DNA of 64,000 bases. Source: Austropuccinia psidii. Taxonomy: Eukaryota > Basidiomycota > Pucciniomycetes > Pucciniales > Sphaerophragmiaceae. Below, piece by piece: positions 47,877 to 58,340 of the stretch. The notes below the pieces were generated by a model that worked only from the letters and a program-made list of their open reading frames with translations, did no database searches and was not told where the DNA came from. The stretch is taken from contig JALGQZ010000007.1 of assembly GCA_023105745.1 (NCBI GenBank), positions 55,843,569 through 55,907,568 on the forward strand, read 5' to 3'. Numbering within the stretch: position 1 is the first letter of the stretch; every line of letters starts with the position of its first letter. The translations under genes and the position numbers were made by a program.

Positions 47877-49536
47877 TGTCACATAGGCTTTTATGGAAGC
47901 AAGAGGGCCTGGCACCCAGGAATCAAGAACTCACTTGGAGGGCTCCAAAAGATAAAAGAATAATATAGATTTAATTTCTTTAAGGAAGAAGAGTGGAAAA
48001 GAAAAGTATGTCAAAGATAAAAGAAAAGAATAAGAGGCCAAAGGCTAGAGATAATAAAGGAAGCCAACCAAGTGAATCCTCAATTCACTGTTTCAACCTG
48101 CCAGAAAAGGAATGGAATTAGTAAAGGATATGACCACCAATATCCACTGACAGGCGAGGAAGAAAAAGAGAAAGGGTGCTAATGACTGAATTAAGATTAT
48201 CAGTATTAACTTTGATAAGGTAAAAGAAAATAAGGATATAAATAAATCCAATATATTAAACAACTGGGCAAAAAGTCCCCAGGTGCTGAAAGGTGGCCAG
48301 TATATGTAAAAAAACTGAAAGACTGATCCTGGAAGGTGAATCAATTGACTGTATTGTCCTAATTGGGAAATACAGTTCTGGCCATCTTTAAATTTGAACT
48401 ATGTGATGGAATTCACACAGTGGAATATGAAATGGCCCAATTGGGCCAAGGCCATACAGGTTGATTGAATGAGGCCTGTACAGATGAATTGAGTTGTCCA
48501 AGAAGTATTGAAATACTTGATGCCTTGACAACTGATTGAGTTGATGTAATAAATCTTGAGAATTTCCCCTTTTGAATGATCCTGAATAATGTACAAACCC
48601 AACTTCTGCAGATACAGGTGGTTGGGATCCTTGAAGAGTCTTCTGATTGCCGCCATAACTTGTCAGACTGATGAGTTGAATAATCATCCTTCAAGATGCG
48701 CGTTGGATTTTGAGACCTTGATATTGGATTGTGTAATTTGGTCCTGAAAACGTCACCATTGAATTGCTGAGCAAAAATGGTGCATAATGGTATATAATAC
48801 CATATATGCACCAAGCCTGCAACCTCCAGTACGGATGGTAAGAAGGAATGGAAGGAATTCCCCATAAGTTGAGGGGAAGGCTGACTGAGCTGATCTGGTG
48901 GCCTGTGGTGGTTGCCAGAGGCCATGGCTGAGATATTGGTCCATGGTGCTCCATGGCCAAAAATTGGTCCTACGGGATTTATGGCCAAATTGGTGTCCAA
49001 CAGGTCTTTGGCCAATTTTGGGTCCAAGGGGTTGGTGGCCAATTTTGGCTCAGGTGGGTCCAATTGTGGTTTGGGACCCACCTCGCTGCCCCTTTGGCCC
49101 CTTTTGGCTTCATTGGATTAGGCCAAAAGGGGCCTAATTGGCCTGCGGACGGTGAATCATGGCCCATGGGCCGTAGGAGCCGTAGGGGGCCTAAATGGCC
49201 CAAAAAGGCCATTTAGGCCTAAACCCCCTTAATGAAAAGGGGGTGCCCAGATTGGATGGAGATGGCTAGGGGGCCTGGAGACCCCTAGAAGACAAAAGGA
49301 CCCCCCAGGCCCAAAATCAAAGACAAAGGCCTGGGGGTTGGTGATATGGAAATTGGCCAAGGAGGCCAATGATGGCAGGATATGGCCATTGGAATGGGTT
49401 ATGGCGTAAGAGCCATAGAACACCCAAGGGGGCCAATTGGCCATAAATGATATGACGTGACCAATTGGCCCCAACTTGGCTCCAGGTTGGATTGCCGCAA
49501 CCATTAAGGAGGAGGGTCAAACTCGTGGTTGTGACA
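47877..49536 (-). repeat. Solo family-B LTR with perfect target duplication
   Basis: 1660 bases, ends TGTCACA and TGTGACA, flanked by TTCTA on both sides (47872-47876 and 49537-49541). Colinear with 52975-54641 (reverse) and 58341-59967. The part from 48900 to 49500 is GC-rich with many TGGCC words and a perfect 13-bp hairpin (49188-49219). The ORFs here are repeats of Trp/Pro/Gly words, not genes. Confidence 0.88.
49188..49219. other. Hairpin in family-B LTR
   Basis: GGCCTAAATGGCC and GGCCATTTAGGCC pair perfectly around a 6-base loop (CAAAAA). Counterparts: 53319-53350 (one mismatch) and 59694-59723 (stem GCCCAAATGGC, with the partner strand changed to match). Confidence 0.65.
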
Positions 49537-50300
49537 TTCTACTGGCATTTATATTTGCGCTGTTGGTTGAGTGGAGGAAAAAAACCTATTATTTCACGCA
49601 ATTTTGGCCTCATTTTTCTTTTGGGATGTCCCACTATTCCTGAGTGGTTGAGGGATCACTTTGTGTTGAAGCAGACAAGATATCAGATACTGCTTCCTCC
49701 CCTTTGAATCTAAGGGCTTTTGAATCCAGAATGGTGGCCAATTCCCAATAAGCTTCATTTGGCCCACATCTTTGACTTCCCTGTTGGAGCCCACATGGCA
49801 TTGGCTTGATCTAAAACAACTAAAGCCATTGTTCTTCCATGGGGCCCAATGACGCTGCCACATGAATGTGGAAGCATATATATATGGTGAGAATAAGTGA
49901 GCCACTCACTTTCCTTTCTTGCCCTGGCGCTTTCCCACAAGTTTCCTTTTATGCTCCTTTCCTTTTTTTGTGAATGGAATGCTTCCACAGGAAAATGAAA
50001 TGAAACAAAAGGATTAGTGACCATTGTGTGAATTATTAATTTCACCTAAATTTGATTTTGGTCAATGAATGTTTTTTTATTTTATGCTGAAGAGAAAAGA
50101 TTACATCCAACTTTTGAAAATTGGTGATCTCAAGTACCTGAGCCTAAAATAATGCAGTGGATACTGCATTATTCAATTTGATGTATTGATGTTCCCATTC
50201 AATGAGTTTCAAATCCAACCATGTGGAATATCCCAAGCACGCTGTGCGAACTCCTTTTGGTCTGGGATGAAGTAAGGCAGTACCTTGAGGGGGAAATTAT

Positions 50301-51849
50301 TGGTAAGTCTGTTTTGAATTTCAAAACTGTCCAATAACCATGGGTTCTAAGGTGTATTAGCTGCCCCTCTAAATAATACTGAATAGTAAGCCTACAGAGA
50401 ATCAAAAAATAAAGTAATATTTGTGGCCTTAACAGATAGAGAAGAATTATCAGCAGTCTCTAAATCAGACCTATCAATAGCACTACAGTAAAAACTCCGA
50501 TTTAAAGCTAAAATTTCTAATAAAAGAAAGACTAAGATTTTTTTGTTATTTAAATAAAGGTAAACGTAATATATCTTTTTTCCGGTTTTCTGTTATTCTA
50601 ATAAGACTAATAAGAATTTGTTTTCTTGTATGTTGATTATAATTGATTTTATATTAATACTAATAATAAGACTACTGGATGTGATCTTTCGATATTTTTT
50701 TAATATTTTCTTTAATACTGAGTTTATATTACTACTACTTTTCTTTTAATAATACTAGGCTTCTGACAAAGGCTACTAAGCTATTAACTATGGGTATACT
50801 ACTATTATTCAACAATACTAAGCTCCTGAGCTTTTTACGACTAAAATCACTACTACCACTCTAGATATCCTGCTAGTTCAGGGATGGCTGTGATCATGGA
50901 TAGTCGGAACTTGTTCCATGATGATGGGAAAAATGAGGGAGAGAGGACCTCCATAGAGCTTCCCAAAACAGGGTATTTAGAAAAAATTATAGTTGAGAGG
51001 TTTTAGCTGGTGAGACGTGTAGTTTAGGTGTAGCAACGTGTTTGCTGAGAGAATTATGCTGGTGGTACTTTTTCTTATGAAAATAATGTGATGTATTTGA
51101 GATAATTTGGCTGGTGAGATTCTCTTTTTGCCAAGAAAGTGGAGAAAATACAGCTACTGACAATTGAAATTTCTTGTAGTCATATGATATATATGAGAAA
51201 ATTATGCTGGTGGTTCTGTTTCTTATCAAAATAATGTGATGTCTTTGAGATAATTTGGCTGGTAAGATTTTCTTTTTGCCAGAGTAATGTGAGGTCATTG
51301 AGATAATATGGCTGGTGATGTTTTCTTGAAGGTGGGGAAAGTATTTTTGTTTGTATTGTTTACACATGTTCTGAGAGAATTATGCTGGTGGTTTTATTTC
51401 AGTATTGTATCATTTCATATGAATATTGCATCATTTCTATCAAGTTTGATGCATGTCATTATTACTCAGAAAACATTTTTTTTTGAAAATATATTGTAAT
51501 TTTATGCATAGCCTTGAGGTATTTCTTCTTTCAATTGAATCAAGGTGGGGAAAATACAGCTCTGATGCTGTGGTCTATCTTCATATACCTTTATTTAGAT
51601 TAACTCCTTTTAATTGCATAATTTTTCATTGATGATGCAATAAGGTGGATAAATGCTTTGATACTATACTGTTTTGATAAGATCTTGAAGCTGTGTATTG
51701 TATATTTCTGTTTTAAACCTGTAGTTGTAATTTGTAAATATGTTTTGTGTATTTGTTTTATTATCAATTTTGTTTGTCATTTGATTGGTCAGTTTGAAAC
51801 TGATACTAATGGTATGGAATACCATATCCCCATCTCCATTTAATGCTGT
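50301..51849 (-). repeat. Probable 3' LTR region of element C, with degenerate repeats
   Basis: No gene. Follows the pol C terminus of element C on its 3' side. Contains about 150-bp degenerate repeats (GAGA.AATTATGCTGGTGGT near 51040, 51190 and 51370, each followed by GAGATAATTTGGCTGGT-type words). A segment near 50940-50970 matches the reverse of 12255-12300. Exact LTR ends were not found. Confidence 0.4.
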
Positions 51850-52974
51850 CCCCAGCATTCCAGTTGAAAAGCTTGCTAATATAAATCATATTCATTTTGT
51901 TCAATTTCTTCTCCCTCCAATGTTGACTCTTCATCTTCAATATCTTCACTGCTTTCATCTTATGACTCTGAACTTGATTGAACTTTCTTTTCTCTGGGAT
52001 AAAACCTCTTGATGTGACTTGCTGAGAATTTTCTTGTAATTTTAGTGCCATCCAATTTTTCAAGCTCATAAGGTCCATTATTCATTTTATTGATGACTCT
52101 ATAAGGTCCATTCCAATGGTTCTTGAAGAGTTAACCCCACTGTGACTTCAGTGGCTAATTATAAACTAATTCCAACCCCCCTTCTTCAAGTGGATTTCTC
52201 AGTCTATGTGCCATCTTTTTATCCAAATATGGAACTGATTTGTGTTATGAATCTCTTAATTTCTCTGCTGCTTATAGTCTTGTTTCCTCTTTTGCTGAAA
52301 TCTTTATGGTTCTTGCTTCCAATAGTTCTTCTCTTGTTGATATTTTATTCCATTCATAGGCCAGCTATGTATTTGTTTCAATATCTATTGGCAAAACAGC
52401 TTGCTGACCAAATTGAATCTCAAATGGTGAGTATCCAGTTGTTCTTTTTGTTGATATTCTATCTGCCAAAGTCAAGATTGGTAAGTATTCTTTCCATTTG
52501 GATGCATTTTCACCACACATTTATACAAGGGCATCTTTCAATATCTTATGTCCTCTTTCAACCATTCCTTGTGATTCTGGGTAGTAAGGTGTAGTTATTC
52601 TGATTATTGACCCTGCTCTTTTTACTGCTTCTTTTAGTTCTTTTCCAAATTCTTCTCCTCTGTCAGCTGTAACTTCTTTTGGAGCTCCATACCTACAAAT
52701 ACATTCTGACATAAACCATTCTGAGGCTGATTTTGCAGTTAGCCTTGTTAATGCCACAGCCTCTGGCCATCCTGAAAGGCATCTCTTGCTACAACTAAGT
52801 GATTCCATCTTCCTGCCTTAATGTGAACCGCATCCATGCTGACTCTTTCAAATAAATTAGATGTTGCAGATATCTTTGCTTCTTCTTTTTGTTGAGAGTG
52901 ACTCCTTTTTTGAAAATCTTGACATCATTTGACCCATTTCTTGATTGTCTTTTTCATTCCTTCCTGTCACAGCC

Positions 52975-54641
52975 ACAAATAATGACCCTCCTCCATTGGT
53001 GTTGTGGCAATTCCAGCCTGGGACCAAGTTGGGGCCAATTGGCCACACCATATCTTTATGGCCAATTTTGCCCCTTCTGGTGCTCTATGGCATTTTGGCT
53101 ATATCACTACTCCCTGGCCTTTCATGGCCCCAATCATCATTTATCGCCTCAGGCCATATCCTGCCATCATTGGCCTCCCTGGCCAATTCTCATATCCCCA
53201 ACCCCCAGGCCTCTATCCTTGTCTTTGGGCCTGGGGGGTCTCTCTGGCTCCTAGGGGGTTCTGGGGACCTAGGCCTCATCAGTGTTTCTGGGCCACCCCT
53301 TTTCATTAGGGGGTCTAGGGCTTAAATGGCCTTTCTGGGCCATTTAGGCCCCCCACGGCCTCTATGGTTCGTGGGCTAATTAGGCCCCTTTTGGCCTAAT
53401 CCAATGGGGCCAAAGGGGGCAGCCCATTAGCCCCCAAGGCCAGGTGAGTCCCAAACCACAATTGGGCCCACCTGAGCCAATTTTGGCCCCAAATCTCATC
53501 AAACCCAAAATGGCCATAAAGACCCTCAGGACCCAATTTTGGGCAATAACCACCATGGACCACTTTTCAGCCCATGTCCTCTGGTAGCCACCAGAGGCCA
53601 CCAGATCAGTTCAGCTCATGCTTTCCCCTCACCTTAAGGGTAATTCTTCCACTCCTCCATGCAGCCTGTACTCAAGGTTGCAGGAGTGGTGCATATATGG
53701 TATTATATACCATTATGCACCACTTTTTCTCAGAAATTCAATGGTGAAACTTTCAGGACCTAATTTCATCTTTCCAAATAAAGGTCCCAAAATACAACAC
53801 CCATTTTGAAGGAGGACTTCTTAACTCATCAGTCTGGCAATCCATGGCGGCAATCAGAAGACCATTCAAGGATCCCAATCACCTGGCCCTGCAGGAGTTG
53901 GGTTGAAAATTTCATTCAGGATTATACCAAGGGCTATTCTCAGAGGTTATAAGTTCTTTAAATCAGCTGTCAAGGCATCAAGTATATCAATACTCCTTGG
54001 ACAGCTCAATTGGTCCATACAGGCGTCAATCAATCAACCTGTATGTACTTGGCCCAATTGGGCCAATTCACATTCCACTGCGGGAATTCAGTCACACAGC
54101 TCAAATTTTGAGATGGCCAGATCTGTATTGACCCAATTCAGACAATACAGCAGGTGACTCACCTTCCAGGATCAGTATTTCAACTTTTCACATATACTGG
54201 CCACCTTTCAGCACCTGGGGACGTTTTCCCCAGTAAATTAATATACTGGATTTATTTTTATCTTTATTTTCTTTTACTTTATTAAAGTTAATACTGATAA
54301 TCTTAAGTCAGTCATTAATCACCTTTTCTCTTTTTTCTTCCTTGCCTGTCAGTGGATATTGGTAGTCATATCCTTTGCTAGTTCCATTTCCTTTTCTGGC
54401 AGGTTGAAACAGTGAATTGAGGATTCACTTGGTTGGCTTCTTGGCGTTTGGATTCTCTTATTATCTTTTGCCTTTGTCTTCTTATGTTTTTCTTTTATCT
54501 TTGGCATACTTGTCTTTCCCTTATTCTTTTTTAAAAGAAATTAAATCATTATTATTTCTTATATCCTTTGGAGCGCTCCAAGTGAGTTCTTGATTCCTGA
54601 GTGCGAGGCTAATCTTGCTTCCATAAGAGCCCCTGTGAAAC
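52975..54641 (+). repeat. Family-B LTR nested in element C integrase
   Basis: About 1667 bases, begins TGTCACAGCC and ends near CCCTGTGAAA. It is the reverse complement in layout of 47877-49536, including the GC-rich TGGCC section and hairpin (53319-53350). The integrase zinc-finger coding is interrupted here and resumes on the other side. No perfect target duplication seen. Confidence 0.78.
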
Positions 54642-55198
54642 ATCCCAGAAATATCTTTTTTTGATTATCCTGTATGTTTCATTTTACCTTCTATGCCCCA
54701 ATTCTTCATGCATTCTCTTTAGTATCTGTTTCTGAGCTTTTTCAGTGTATAAAACTATTTGTGGATGTTCTTGATTTCTCCTTTTTAGCTGCCCCCCTTC
54801 TATATAGAAATTTACTGATCTTCTTTCAATTCTCTTGAAGTATTCTTCCCCAATACTTTGTAGCTTTGTCAAACTATTCAAATATTCCTGCATATGTTTT
54901 ACAAATCCTTCCTGTTTTATTGGAATTTCAATATTGTTTGTTTTATTCCTTGATAATGTTCCCACTTTGCTTTTATTTACTTCTTTTAGGCCAAATCCTG
55001 GATGTGGTTTGATCCAATTTTCCTCTTCATCAAAATAATTTCTTTCAATTTCTTCTTTGTCTTCTCCCTTTGGTCTTCTTGATAACCCATCTGTAATAGT
55101 GAATGTTTTCCCTGGTTTGCATACAAGATCAAATGAGAAAAGCTGAATAAATGCCACCCACCTTGTCATTGGTGCATTTGGTAAGCAAGGTGTGTTGA

Positions 55199-55978
55199 TG
55201 TCACAGGGGCTCTTCTGAAATGAAGAGGGCCTGGCACTCAGTGAACAGACTTACTTATGGAGGGCTCAAAAGGGATACTCAAAAGATAAGAGTAATGAGA
55301 TAAGATAATAATTTCCTAGTCATAAAAATAAGAAGAATTAAAAGATATGAGAGGAAAACAAAAGCAATAATAAAGAGCCAACCACAAATAATCCTGTACC
55401 ACTGTTTCAACCTGTTCAGAAAAGAGAAAAGGATTAATAAAGGATATGGCCACCAGGACTCTACTGAACAGGTGAGGGAAGGCAAAGACTAACTTAATAA
55501 ATAATAAAATGATATTTCTTAAATGAGAAATAAAATAATATTAAATAATAAATTCAATATTTTAATTAACTGGGGGAAAAACCCCCAGGTGGGTGAAGAG
55601 GGGCTGGTATATGTGAGAAATACCAGCCTTGGAGTTTGAGTGCTGAGATACTTGTCTGTATGCTGGAAGAAGTTGGATGTGGGATTGAATCCTGTATTGG
55701 TGAATCCAATACAGGTTATACAGTCAATACAGGTATTTGCGCCTGTATTGATTACAGGACTGTATTTGGTGAATCCTGTATTTGGGTCTTGCCTGTATGA
55801 AACTGTATTGAGGTCTGAAAACTGTATTTGGAGAATGTAGAATGAAACCCCCTTGCTGATTGGGTTTTGAATGGTATCCATGAAATAATGATTGTTGCTG
55901 ATTGGGTTTTGAAGGGTACCAATGAGGTAATGATTGTTGAAGATGATTGGTAATGCCCCTGCCTCCTTGGCTGTGACA
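55199..55978 (-). repeat. Short solo LTR (780 bp) nested in element C RNase H
   Basis: Ends TGTCACAGG and GCTGTGACA, with perfect target duplication GTTGA (55194-55198 and 55979-55983). Its left half resembles family B (GAGGGCCTGGCACTCAG, CAACCTGTTCAG, CCCCCAGGTGGG). It lacks the GC-rich module and instead carries several TGTATTG words, so it is a shortened or distinct subfamily. Confidence 0.85.
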
Positions 55979-56940
55979 GTTGATCATTTCTATTAAAGCT
56001 TTAGCATCTACTTGAAGTTCAAAGTGTTTCCCCCAACATATTGTTTGAATTTTTTTGAGTATTCTTGCTACACCACACAGTTCTAATTTTGGCTGAGAAC
56101 ATTTGGATTCTAGCCTGGAAGATGTTACTGATTCATATAGCACTGGTCTATCCTTTCCATTCTCATCCCCTTGCATAAGAACTGCACCAGCTTCAATATA
56201 ACTTGAAACTGCCACAGAGTTTGTTGCTCCTTGGGGTCGCCTTGTAAGCTGAAGTCTTCCAAGTGGTGTTTCAAATGTTGTAAGTGGTCTTGTTGTAATA
56301 TCCAGTTCTTTTTCATCATATCCTCCCATAATATCTTGTAATCCATAACATGCTCTTCCTGAAAATGATCCTACAAACTCATCAACATTTGGAGGCAATC
56401 ATGCATCTTTCATTGTTACTTTATTGAGGTCTTGAAGGTCATGAAAAAGTCTAAGTTTTCCATTGGGTTTTTCCATACAAAATATTGGGCTGTTAGAAAT
56501 TGATTTGGATTGTTCAAAGGGTCCTGTACATATTATCTCTCTGACTAGTTTAATAAATTGAGGTAAAATTGATTTTGGTATTGGTCCTGGTTTCTTTTGC
56601 CATGGTTGATGTGGTATAACCACTATTTTAGAAGGTTTTCCATAAGAATCTTTTAGTGCGCCTCTTTCTTCTTCAAAAAATGCTATAGCCTTTTGCCTTA
56701 GTAATATAACATTTTCCAGATGGTCCAAAGTTTATCATTGAAATTCTTTCTTCTGTAACTTTTGATGTTTCAAAAAATAGAGGTGAGTCAGGTGATAAGG
56801 GTGTTTAATATGGATCTCTTGATAATTCAGGTCTTTCCAAACGTGGATTTAGATTTTGAGGCATATCTTCATTGACTGGTCTACCCTTCTTGAGTACTGA
56901 CTTATATTTTGAAGTGTTGGCTTGAGATTCCATAATCATT

Positions 56941-57289
56941 AGTCTGGTTTAAAGTATCAATTGATAATTATTTTATTATTTTATTATTTTATATATTTTT
57001 TTAGCTAAATAAAAACAGTCTCTTCAGTGTCTTCTTTTCTTTTTTTTAATAATGAAATTTGAGTTGTAGTTTTAAGTCATGCAAGGACTTTAACTGTAGG
57101 TGGATCAAACCCAGTATATTAGGTATACCAAATCCTGCAGTCTAATGTCATACAAGGACATTTGTGAATCCTAGTCCTGAGTTTACTGTTTTACTTGAAG
57201 CTTTCATTATTCTATTTTTCACTTTTGTTTTACTCTTGATATTATCTTTTTTTTCTTGATTCCTTGATTTTACTTGCATATTCAGCCCT
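56941..57289. other. Non-coding leader of element C
   Basis: No gene. AT-rich, with two early GTCATACAAGGAC-type words near 57090 and 57150 that foreshadow the tandem array. Confidence 0.35.
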
Positions 57290-57540
57290 CTGGTGTGCTA
57301 CCCCTGTAGTTTGAGTCATAAAAAGACTACATTTTTAGCCTTCAGGTTGCTACCCTTTAGTTTAAAGTCATACAAGGACTGATTTTGGCCGTCTGGGAAC
57401 CACCCTGTAATTTAAATCATACAAAGACTGCTCTTATCCTTGAGGTTTCTACCCTGTAGTTTAAAGTCATACAAGGACTAATTTTAGGCTTCAGGTTGCT
57501 ACCCTGTAGTTTAAAGTCATACAACGACTAATTTTACCCT
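57290..57540. repeat. 49-bp tandem repeat, five units
   Basis: Units of about 49 bases share TGCTACCCTGTAGTTTAAAG and TCATACAAGGACTAATTTTA, starting near 57293, 57341, 57391, 57440 and 57489. Later units are more alike than the first and third. Confidence 0.8.
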
Positions 57541-57559
57541 TTTTTATTTGATCTGAACC

Positions 57560-57840
57560 TTTATCCTTAATTTTAATCAAGACTTTTTATTTTATTTATT
57601 TTTATTGTTATAATTTTTTTTTATGTTGAAAGAATTTTTTTTCTTTTGGGTTGAAAATTTTGTTTTTTTTTTATGTTGATGAAAAATTTTTTTTTGTTAT
57701 ATTGAAAAATGCTTTTTTTTTCTTTTTTTTTTTTTTTGAAAATTTTTTTCTTTTATGTTGTGAAAAGATTTTTTATATTGAATTTTATTTTTATGTTGTG
57801 AAAAAATTATTTATTATGTTAATTATTTTTTTCTTTTGAG
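57560..57840. repeat. T-rich low-complexity tract
   Basis: Long T-runs with interspersed TTATGTTG and GAAAA words. The plus-strand ORF seen here (poly-Phe) is an artefact. Confidence 0.8.
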
Positions 57841-58340
57841 GAGTGATTAAATTGATGAGTGATGTTGAATGAGTTTTGAATATGAGGAGAGATTTTATAC
57901 TTTCAAATGGTGTAGTGGTTAGTGATTCTGGGTTTGTAAGGTGTAGATATGAAACTTTGATTAAAAATCAAGTACTTTTCCTGTCCTCAAAATTTGTATA
58001 AGGTAAAAATCAATTAAAAATGGTAAGAAATATCATTTTTAAGAGAAAAAACGCCAATTTTATTGTTTATAACTTTATTAGTATAAAACAATAATATTAT
58101 AAAGATTTATTGTTTTACCAACAATAAAAATTTATCCAAAAATACTCTACAAGAGATATTTAAGGCTATAAAAGAAATTTCTTCAAGAGCAATTTCAATT
58201 AGAATTAATTTAGAAATGAACTGGAAGCAATTAATTAAAGAACAGAGTCTTTAAAAAGAATATTAAAGAGAAAACATGCCCAAAAGTGACCAGAGTGAAT
58301 TTGGAAACAAAGTGACAAAGTTCATAGTGATGAAAGATGC
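57841..58340. other. AT-rich flank before element E
   Basis: No gene supported. A tRNA-like A-box string occurs near 57909-57925 but does not fold into a tRNA. Ends at the LTR start 58341; the five bases before it are GATGC. Confidence 0.35.

Larger units (their letters stand above)
46078..50300 (-). pseudogene. TET/JBP-like 2OG-Fe(II) dioxygenase pseudogene, split by two LTRs
   Basis: Three minus-strand parts: about 50300-49537, 47876-47574 and 46730-46078, separated by solo LTRs at 49536-47877 and 47573-46731. Reading frame runs straight across the first LTR site (NASRSNRLSIAGFTEIK), so it was one gene. The middle part holds VEFRPFTSMSEVKVNQWDEL. The last part (46704-46078) holds GWWFQADKRTGQI, a GGKLIFPNEHFWIDLS block and QVVWASSTFVHYT, which resemble the core of fungal Tet-like oxygenase domains. 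The upstream H-x-D position reads H-I-Y here, so a metal ligand may be lost. Stops and frame changes are present, especially in 49537-50300, whose membership is less certain. If intact, such enzymes oxidise 5-methylcytosine. Confidence 0.5.
51850..56940 (-). pseudogene. Element C (Ty3/gypsy) pol, broken and twice invaded
   Basis: Minus-strand retroelement pol. Near 56930 an N-terminal segment starts MESQANTSKYKSVLKK. RT begins in 56728-56399 (IVVIPHQPWQKKPGPIPKS, NGKLRLFHDLQDLNKVT) and continues with FETPLGRLQL, then jumps from PQGATNSVAV directly to SSYIEAGAVLMQ of RNase H. The RT palm with its catalytic aspartates is therefore deleted. RNase H is cut by a short LTR (55978-55199), resumes at 55169 (MTRWVAFIQLF), and ends in the integrase finger (HEELGHRR). 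That is cut by a second LTR (54641-52975), after which the integrase core follows (52808-52521, ADRGEEFGKEL, PYYPESQGMVERGH). WNGPYRV and a C-terminal tail end near 51850. Inactive. Confidence 0.75.
50406..58340 (-). mobile_element. Ty3/gypsy element C with nested insertions
   Basis: Includes the putative 3' LTR (left), pol, and a leader to the right with tandem repeats (57290-57540) and a T-rich tract. Gag is missing or unrecognisable and no 5' LTR was identified. Its pol sequence is clearly different from elements A, D and E, so a separate lineage is present. Confidence 0.5.

Noticed and set aside
48898..49520. Trp/Pro/Gly-rich ORFs on both strands
   Set aside because: They lie wholly inside a family-B LTR and arise from repeated TGGCC words.
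50406..50450. Short match (GGCCTTAACAGATAGA) to element A integrase coding at 41865-41880
   Set aside because: Similarity stops after about 17 bases; treated as chance.
52945..53325. ORFs resembling those at 48900-49500
   Set aside because: Same LTR module in the reverse orientation.
57651..57839. Poly-Phe ORF
   Set aside because: T-rich low-complexity tract.
57903..57975. tRNA-like string with GGTGTAGTGGTTAG and a TTTGTAA anticodon-loop-like segment
   Set aside because: The anticodon stem does not pair and no B box (GGTTCGA-type) is present, so it is not called as a tRNA gene; at most a decayed tRNA-derived fragment.
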